From Tistrella mobilis KA081020-065 (GTDB lineage: Bacteria > Pseudomonadota > Alphaproteobacteria > Tistrellales > Tistrellaceae): a stretch of 64,000 nucleotides of DNA. The translations under genes were made by a program, and so were the position numbers. The notes under the pieces are model-generated. The model saw only the letters and a program-made list of their open reading frames with translations, searched no databases and was not told the origin of the DNA. This document shows, piece by piece, positions 58,709 through 64,000 of this stretch. Where the stretch lies: assembly GCF_000264455.2 (NCBI RefSeq), contig NC_017958.1, positions 749,001-813,000 of the forward strand. Direction: 5' to 3'. Numbering within the stretch: position 1 is the first letter of the stretch; each line of letters starts with the position of its first letter.

Positions 58709-59965
58709 ATGACCGATCGCCGCTACGTGTCCGACTTCGTGCGCGTAATGGTCGAGCGCGGCTATCTCCACCAGGCAACCGACCTGGAGGGGCTCGACGA
58801 GCGCTTGAACCAGGGCACGGTCGCCGGCTATATCGGCTTCGACTGCACGGCGAAAAGCCTGCATGTCGGCAGCCTGGTGCAGATCATGATGCTGCGCTGG
58901 CTGCAGAAGACCGGCCACAAGCCGATCGTGCTGCTGGGTGGCGGCACCACCCGGATCGGCGATCCGACCGGCCGCGACGAGGCCCGCAAGATGCTCGACG
59001 ATGCCGCCATCGCCGAGAACATGGCCGGCATCCGCCAGGTCTTCGACAAGTTCGTGCAGTTCGGCGACGGCGCCACCGATGCGGTGATGGTCAACAACGC
59101 CGACTGGCTGGACGGGCTGGGCTACATCTCGTTCCTGCGCGACTATGGCCGGCACTTCTCGGTCAACCGCATGCTGACCTTCGAGTCGGTCAAGCTGCGG
59201 CTGGAGCGCGAGCAGCCGATGTCGTTCCTGGAATTCAACTACATGATCCTCCAGGCCTACGACTTCCTGGAACTGTCGCGCCGGCAGAACTGCCTGCTGC
59301 AGATGGGCGGCTCGGACCAGTGGGGCAACATCATCAACGGCGTGGAGCTGGGCCGACGGGTGGACGAGCGCGGCCTGTTCGGCCTGACCTCGCCGCTGAT
59401 CACCCTCGCCTCGGGCCAGAAGATGGGCAAAACCGCGGGCGGTGCGGTGTGGCTGAACGCCGAGATGCTGTCGGCCTATGACTACTGGCAGTTCTGGCGC
59501 AACACCGCCGATGCCGATGTCGGCCGCTTCCTGAAGCTGTTCACCGAACTGCCGCTGGACGAAATCGCCCGGCTGGAAGCGCTGGGCGGCGCCGAGATCA
59601 ACGAGGCCAAGAAGATCCTGGCCCATGAGGCGACGAAGATGGCGCATGGCGAAGAGGCGGCGCTCTCCGCCGCCGAAACCGCCCGCCGCACGTTTGAGGA
59701 AGGCGCCGCCGGCGAGGATCTGCCGGTGATCGTCATCCCCGCCGCGGAACTGGATGCCGGCATCCCGGCCTTCGAACTCTTCGCCCGCGCCGGCCTCGCC
59801 CCCAGCCGCAAGGAAGCCCGCCGCACCATCCAGGGCGGCGGCGCCCGCCTCAATGGCGAGAAGATCGAGGACGAACAGCAGCCGATCACCACGGCCCGGC
59901 TGGTTGACGGCCAGATCAAGCTGTCGGCCGGCCGCAAGCGCCACGCGCTGGTGAAGGTCGGCTGA
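58709..59965 (+). CDS. tyrS: Tyrosyl-tRNA synthetase
   Basis: Charges tRNA-Tyr. The 418-residue class I synthetase has [16 protein letters not shown] (about 41-56; LHVGSL is the HIGH-type motif), [13 protein letters not shown] (about 76-88), [11 protein letters not shown] (about 205-215) and the KMSKS-type KMGKT (about 236-240). The S4 RNA-binding domain lies at about 350-415 ([20 protein letters not shown]). The ATG at 58709 follows AAGAGGAA. Confidence 0.96.
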   Translation: MTDRRYVSDFVRVMVERGYLHQATDLEGLDERLNQGTVAGYIGFDCTAKSLHVGSLVQIMMLRWLQKTGHKPIVLLGGGTTRIGDPTGRDEARKMLDDAAIAENMAGIRQVFDKFVQFGDGATDAVMVNNADWLDGLGYISFLRDYGRHFSVNRMLTFESVKLRLEREQPMSFLEFNYMILQAYDFLELSRRQNCLLQMGGSDQWGNIINGVELGRRVDERGLFGLTSPLITLASGQKMGKTAGGAVWLNAEMLSAYDYWQFWRNTADADVGRFLKLFTELPLDEIARLEALGGAEINEAKKILAHEATKMAHGEEAALSAAETARRTFEEGAAGEDLPVIVIPAAELDAGIPAFELFARAGLAPSRKEARRTIQGGGARLNGEKIEDEQQPITTARLVDGQIKLSAGRKRHALVKVG

Positions 59966-59995
59966 GCCGCACCGGACAAGCGGTCGGGACGAAAT

Positions 59996-60029
59996 ACGGG
60001 CGGCACCGGTCGGGGCCGCCCGTTTCCTT
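59996..60029. terminator. Terminator after tyrS, possibly used from both sides
   Basis: Stem ACGGGCGGC / GCCGCCCGT followed by TTCCTT. The convergent YceI gene ends 24 bases further on, and the reverse strand has ATTTCG after the stem, so it may serve both. Confidence 0.72.
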
Positions 60030-60046
60030 ATAGGCGACGTCCGGTG

Positions 60047-60682
60047 TTACGACGCCGCCTCAAACGCCGCACCGATCTCCAGCATCACCTCGTCCGAGAC
60101 CATCGGCACGATATAGGTCATGCCGAAATCGCTGCGGCGGATGGTGGTCTCCGCCTCGAAGCCGATGGTGGCGGCCTGGTTCATGGGGTTGACGCCGGCG
60201 CCGGTGAAGCGGGCGTCGAGCACCACCGGCTTCGTGACGCCGCGGATGGTGAGGTCGCCGGCGATCTTCGCCGTCATGCCGTCCACCTCGACCGCGGTGG
60301 AGCGGAAGGTGATGGTGGGGTGGGACGCCATGTCGAAGAAATCGGGGCTCCGGAGATGCTCGTCCAGCTCCGCGCTGGTGGTGACCAGGCCGTCGACCGG
60401 GATCTCCATCGCCACGCTGGCCTTCGACGGGTCGGCCGGATCGATCTGAAGCGTGCCGGTGGCGCCGCCGGCAATGCCGCGATAGGCGTTGAAGCCGAAA
60501 TGGTCGACCGTGAAGGTGATCTGGGTATGGGAGGGATCGGCCGTGTAGCGGCCCGCGGCCACCCGTGACGGATCGGCCGCACCCGGCACCTGCTGCGCCA
60601 TGGCGGGGACGGCAACGGCGCCGAGGCCCAGGCCGGCGCCGAGGATCGCGGCGGAGAGAACGGTCTTCATCATCGGCGGCAT
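60047..60682 (-). CDS. YceI family periplasmic lipid-binding protein
   Basis: A 211-residue exported lipocalin-like protein. A Sec signal peptide covers about residues 1-31 (MMKTVLSAAILGAGLGLG, cleavage after AMAQ). The mature part has the YceI pattern: YTADPSHTQITFTVDHFGFNAY (in pieces), TTSAELDEHLRSPDFFDMASHPTITF and LTIRGVTKPVVLDARF. Family members bind isoprenoid-type lipids in an eight-stranded barrel. The ATG at 60682 has AAAGGA nine bases upstream. Confidence 0.92.
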   Translation of the reverse strand: MPPMMKTVLSAAILGAGLGLGAVAVPAMAQQVPGAADPSRVAAGRYTADPSHTQITFTVDHFGFNAYRGIAGGATGTLQIDPADPSKASVAMEIPVDGLVTTSAELDEHLRSPDFFDMASHPTITFRSTAVEVDGMTAKIAGDLTIRGVTKPVVLDARFTGAGVNPMNQAATIGFEAETTIRRSDFGMTYIVPMVSDEVMLEIGAAFEAAS

Positions 60683-60890
60683 CCGATCATCCTTTCGAAA
60701 CCGGTAGACGGCATATCCGTCCCGCAGTCTTTCACATCCGTCGTGACCATTGCGTGTTCGCGAAGGCGTGACACCCCGCACAGCCCTGCCCGGCCTGCAA
60801 AGCCGCCCCGCAACCGCGGGACTTGCACGGGCGGCCGATCCGGCATAAATGTCGCCAGACAATCATTAGCAGCCTATATATGTGGTCCCT

Positions 60891-61358
60891 ATGAAATCCC
60901 GCCCCGCCACCCTGCGCTCCGACGTCACCAACGAGCTGGCCACCGCCAGCCGCAAGATGCGCACCGGCTTCGATGCGCTGGTCCGCACCCGCGGGCTGAC
61001 GCTGGCCCGGGCACGGGCGCTGATGCTGCTGGCCCGCCATCCGGGGATCAGCCAGACCGAGCTGGCCGGGCTGCTGGAAATCGAGAACCCGACCGTGGTC
61101 CGCCTGCTCGACGGGCTGGAGAAACAGGGGCTGATCCGGCGGACGCCCGCCGAGACCGACCGGCGGGTGAAGCGGATCGATCTGACCGAAGCGGCCGAAG
61201 ACCAGGTCGACGAGATCGAGGATCTGGCCGAGGTGATGCGCGGCACCATGGCGCGCGGCATTCCCGAGGCCGATCTGACCGTCACCCTGAACGTGCTGCG
61301 CCGGATGATCGCCAATCTGGAGAGCGGCCCCGCCGCCGATGACGGGGAGGCGGATTGA
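60891..61358 (+). CDS. MarR family transcriptional regulator
   Basis: A 155-residue winged-helix repressor. LTLARARALMLLARHPGISQTELAGLLEIENPTVVRLLDGLEKQGLIRR (in segments, about residues 34-83) and the wing residues DRRVKRIDLT form the MarR core. The ATG at 60891 has no clear ribosome site and a GTG at 60882 is possible; a leaderless or weak start is likely. A plausible promoter (TTGCAC, 17 bases, TAAATG) lies at about 60822-60851. Followed after one base by the MFS gene, its probable target. Confidence 0.88.
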   Translation: MKSRPATLRSDVTNELATASRKMRTGFDALVRTRGLTLARARALMLLARHPGISQTELAGLLEIENPTVVRLLDGLEKQGLIRRTPAETDRRVKRIDLTEAAEDQVDEIEDLAEVMRGTMARGIPEADLTVTLNVLRRMIANLESGPAADDGEAD

Positions 61359-61359
61359 G

Positions 61360-62934
61360 GTGACCGAGGAGCCCGGCATCCCCATCCGGCGGATGATCGC
61401 CTGCATCGCAACCTCGGCCCTGCTCTGGTCGGCGCAGGGCCTGGGCATGAACCTGATTGCCGCCAACACCACACAGATCTCGGGCGCGCTCGGCGCCACC
61501 ACCAACGAGACGATGTGGCTGGTGGCGGCCTATATGGCGCCCAATGTCAGCCTGACCATGCTGCTGACCAAGGTGCGCAACCAGTTCGGCCTGAGGCGCT
61601 TCACCGAAATCGGCATCGCACTCTTCGTCGCCGTGTCGTGCCTGCACCTCTTCGTCCAGGACCTGCATGCCGCCCTGGTGGTGCGCTTCCTGGCCGGGGT
61701 CGCCGCCTCGCCCATGTCGACGCTCGGCTTCCTTTATATGCTGGAGGCCTTCCCGCAATCGAAGAAGCTGTCCTGGGGGCTCAGCCTCGCGCTCACCTGC
61801 ACCACGCTCAGCGCGCCGCTCGCCCGGATCATCTCACCCACCCTGCTCGACCTCGGCCTCTGGCACGGGCTTTATCTGATGGAGGCGGGGGTCGCCCTGA
61901 TCGCCATGGCCGCCGTGCACCGGCTGCCGCTGACGCCGATCCCGCATACGAAGATGCTCCACCCGCTGGATGCCGTCAGCTATCCGCTGGTCGCGACCGG
62001 CTTCGGCCTGCTGGCGGTGGTGATGGTGATGGGCCGCTATGAATGGTGGCTGGAGGCGCGGTGGATCGGGATCTGCCTCGCCCTTTCCGCCCTTTGCATC
62101 GCTGTCGCGGCCGCGATCGAGATCCATCGCGAAACGCCGCTGCTCAACATCCGCTGGCTGACCAGCCCCGAGATCCTGCATGTGGCGGCCATCCTGCTGG
62201 TCTTTCGGCTGGTGCTGTCGGAACAGACCTCGGGCGCCTTCGGCCTGTTCCAGACGCTGGGCCTGCTCAACGATCAGAGCCGGTCCCTGCAGGTCGTGAT
62301 CCTGCTGGCCTCGATCGCGGGCGGGATCACCTGCGGGATGCTGCTGAAGCCGGGGCGCGACGCCGCCTTTCACGCGGTCGCCCTGCTCTGCATCATGGCC
62401 GGCGCCTTCATGGACGGTCATGCGACCAGCCTGACCCGCCCGGGCCAGATGTATCTGAGCCAGGCGCTGATCGCCTTCGGGGGCATGCTGTTCCTGCCGC
62501 CGGCCATGCTGACCGGGCTGATGCACACCCTGAAACAGGGGCCGACCTTCATCACCAGCTTCATCGCCGTCTTCCTGTTCACTCAAAGCCTGGGCGGGCT
62601 GATGGGTTCGGCGCTGTTCGGCAGCTTCGTCACGCTTCGCGAGAAGTTCCATTCGGCCCGGCTGGTCGAGGATGTGGTGCTGACCGATCCGCTGGTCGCG
62701 GCGCGCGTGAAGCAGCTGGGCGGCGCCTATGGTCATGTGCTGACCGATCCTGCCCTGACCAATGCGGAAGGCATCGCCCTGCTCGCAAAACAGGCGACGC
62801 GCGAGGCGACGGTGCTCGCCTATAACGACGCCTTCCTCGCCATTTCGGCCCTGGCAGCCCTGGCGCTTGCCGGCCTTGTCCTCCATCTGCTCGTCGCCCG
62901 GGTCCACCGGACGGCGGATGCGATCGCTTCCTGA
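61360..62934 (+). CDS. MFS drug efflux transporter (DHA2 / EmrB-like)
   Basis: A 524-residue transporter with about 14 membrane helices, as in EmrB-type proton-driven pumps. ATTNETMWLVAAYMAPNVSLT sits where EmrB has its W-x-x-t-aYml signature, and FLAGVAASPMSTLGFLYMLEAFP follows. The start is GTG at 61360 with GGGGAGGCGG about seven bases upstream, immediately after the MarR stop. A large loop near residues 430-480 precedes the last helix, as in EmrB. It works with the HlyD protein downstream. Confidence 0.88.
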   Translation: MTEEPGIPIRRMIACIATSALLWSAQGLGMNLIAANTTQISGALGATTNETMWLVAAYMAPNVSLTMLLTKVRNQFGLRRFTEIGIALFVAVSCLHLFVQDLHAALVVRFLAGVAASPMSTLGFLYMLEAFPQSKKLSWGLSLALTCTTLSAPLARIISPTLLDLGLWHGLYLMEAGVALIAMAAVHRLPLTPIPHTKMLHPLDAVSYPLVATGFGLLAVVMVMGRYEWWLEARWIGICLALSALCIAVAAAIEIHRETPLLNIRWLTSPEILHVAAILLVFRLVLSEQTSGAFGLFQTLGLLNDQSRSLQVVILLASIAGGITCGMLLKPGRDAAFHAVALLCIMAGAFMDGHATSLTRPGQMYLSQALIAFGGMLFLPPAMLTGLMHTLKQGPTFITSFIAVFLFTQSLGGLMGSALFGSFVTLREKFHSARLVEDVVLTDPLVAARVKQLGGAYGHVLTDPALTNAEGIALLAKQATREATVLAYNDAFLAISALAALALAGLVLHLLVARVHRTADAIAS

Positions 62935-62941
62935 TGTCCCC

Positions 62942-63994
62942 ATGGCCAAGAAAATCTTCCATTTCAAGACCCTGATCATCCTCGCCGCCGGCCTTGCAGG
63001 TGCGCTGCTCGTCCTTTACGCCTGGCGGCTGCCGCCCTTCGACAGCGGCGTCGAGGTCACCGAGAATGCCTATATCCGCGGCCGGGTCACCCTGCTCGCC
63101 CCCCAGCTTTCGGGCTATGTGACGGATATCGCGGTCAGGGATTTCGAGACGGTCCGGGCCGGTCAGGTGCTGGTGCGGATCGACGACCGGATCTATGCCC
63201 GCCGGCTGGAGCAGGCCGAGGCGGAGCTGGCCGGCAGGCAGGCCGCGCTGGCCAATGCCGATCAGGACCGGCTTGCCGCCGAGGCGCGCATCGCCTCGGC
63301 GAAGGCGGCGGTCGACAGCGCGCAGGCGGCCCTCACCCGCAGCCGCGCCGATGCGGGCCGGGTGGATGCGTTGATCACCCGCGGCGCCGCAACACGCGCC
63401 GCGGCTGATGCCGCCCATGCCGCCCGCGACCAGGCGGCCGCCGCCCTCGCCCAGGCAGAGGCGGCGGTGGAGGTGGCGAAACAGGATCTCCAGAGCGTGA
63501 TCGTCGGCCGCGGCACGCTGGACGCGGCGGTGGAAGCGGCACGCGCGGCGGTGCGGCTGGCGCGGATCGACCTCGACAATACCCGGATCACGGCGCCGGT
63601 CGACGGGCGGATGGGCGAGATCGGCGTCCGGCTCGGCCAGTATGTCACGGCCGGCACCCAGCTGGCGGCGATCGTGCCGGCCGATCGCTGGATCATCGCC
63701 AATTTCAAGGAAACCCAGCTCAGCGGCATGCGGCCCGGTCAGCCGGTCTCGTTCACCGTCGATGCCCTGCCCGGCCAGAGCTTCCGGGGGCGGATCGAGC
63801 GCTTCTCCCCCGCCACCGGCTCGGAATTCGCGGTGCTGAAGCCCGACAACGCCACCGGCAACTTCACCAAGGTAGCGCAGCGCCTGCCGGTCCGGATCGC
63901 GATCGACCACGACCAGCCGGCGCTGGACGGCCTGGCACCGGGGCTGTCGGTGGTGGTGCGGGTCGACACCGAAGGCGGTGCCGGCCGCGGCTGA
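62942..63994 (+). CDS. HlyD family membrane fusion protein (EmrA-like)
   Basis: A 350-residue periplasmic adaptor anchored by one N-terminal helix (about 9-28). The lipoyl half-motifs are AYIRGRVTLLAPQLSGYVTDI (in pieces, about 42-62) and ITAPVDGRMGEIGVRLGQYV (about 216-235); between them lies a long alanine-rich coiled coil (about 80-200). It couples the MFS pump to an outer-membrane channel such as TolC, not seen in the window. It starts 7 bases after the MFS stop and ends 6 bases before the window edge, complete. Confidence 0.92.
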   Translation: MAKKIFHFKTLIILAAGLAGALLVLYAWRLPPFDSGVEVTENAYIRGRVTLLAPQLSGYVTDIAVRDFETVRAGQVLVRIDDRIYARRLEQAEAELAGRQAALANADQDRLAAEARIASAKAAVDSAQAALTRSRADAGRVDALITRGAATRAAADAAHAARDQAAAALAQAEAAVEVAKQDLQSVIVGRGTLDAAVEAARAAVRLARIDLDNTRITAPVDGRMGEIGVRLGQYVTAGTQLAAIVPADRWIIANFKETQLSGMRPGQPVSFTVDALPGQSFRGRIERFSPATGSEFAVLKPDNATGNFTKVAQRLPVRIAIDHDQPALDGLAPGLSVVVRVDTEGGAGRG

Positions 63995-64000
63995 TCGGCC

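Noticed and set aside
1-64000. tRNA, rRNA, insertion sequences, integrase or prophage genes
   Set aside because: None recognised on either strand; no transposase or integrase motifs and no terminal inverted repeats flanking a gene block.

Overview
The window is high-GC DNA packed with genes on both strands. Gene families and layout (divergent anmK/tyrS, TRAP transporters, a single-cysteine Rrf2 regulator beside cysteine desulfurases, ggpS with gpsA) fit a free-living alphaproteobacterium of the Rhodospirillales type, such as Tistrella or Azospirillum relatives. That placement is inference, because there is no rRNA to fix it. I see no tRNA, rRNA, CRISPR array, insertion sequence or prophage gene. 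No gap without a gene is longer than about 300 bases.

Region by region. (1) 1-4318: the 3' part of a DEAH helicase-nuclease restriction protein converges on a superfamily 1 helicase with a RelE-like N-terminus; this may be the edge of a defence locus. (2) 4397-10703: pdxJ, then a minus-strand gpsA - HAD phosphatase - ggpS operon, which should make the compatible solute glucosylglycerol, divergent from a GH13 alpha-glucosidase. (3) 10738-14626: a GFA-family protein, then TetR - class IV aminotransferase - dimethylformamidase-like protein. (4) 14850-18279: enoyl-CoA hydratase with a divergent AraC regulator, and an FAD-linked D-2-hydroxyacid dehydrogenase. (5) 18524-23278: a GntR regulator fused to a lactonase-type amidohydrolase, followed by a TRAP transporter. 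(6) 23491-32011: a seven-gene operon with no NRPS or PKS: a cystathionine beta-synthase-like PLP enzyme, an isopropylmalate-synthase-like enzyme, a haem-oxygenase-like diiron enzyme, an FAD enzyme, an ATP-grasp ligase and two sister MFS exporters. It looks like an undescribed amino-acid-derived small-molecule pathway and is the best candidate for a new system.

(7) 31930-34403: two SDR oxidoreductases and a TetR regulator. (8) 34417-40945: gentisate catabolism (IclR, gentisate dioxygenase, fumarylpyruvate hydrolase, TRAP transporter, maleylpyruvate isomerase). (9) 41053-46017: an orphan HipB-like regulator with a nested palindrome, two cysteine desulfurases, an Rrf2 regulator, serine acetyltransferase, and a divergent alpha/beta hydrolase. 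(10) 46088-52581: a threonine-synthase-like enzyme, a TAXI-type TRAP transporter, an IclR regulator and an M24 peptidase in one minus-strand operon. (11) 52801-55641: a Zn/Cd/Pb P-type ATPase and its divergent MerR regulator around a clear MerR-type promoter. (12) 55744-63994: a PmtA-like methyltransferase, a DenD-like SDR fused to AnmK, TyrS, YceI, and a MarR - MFS - HlyD drug-efflux operon.

Transcription units are tight, with ATGA or TGATG stop/start overlaps, and many are bounded by clear hairpin terminators. Three separate TRAP systems, each tied to its own catabolic enzymes and regulator, suggest an organism specialised in taking up organic acids.
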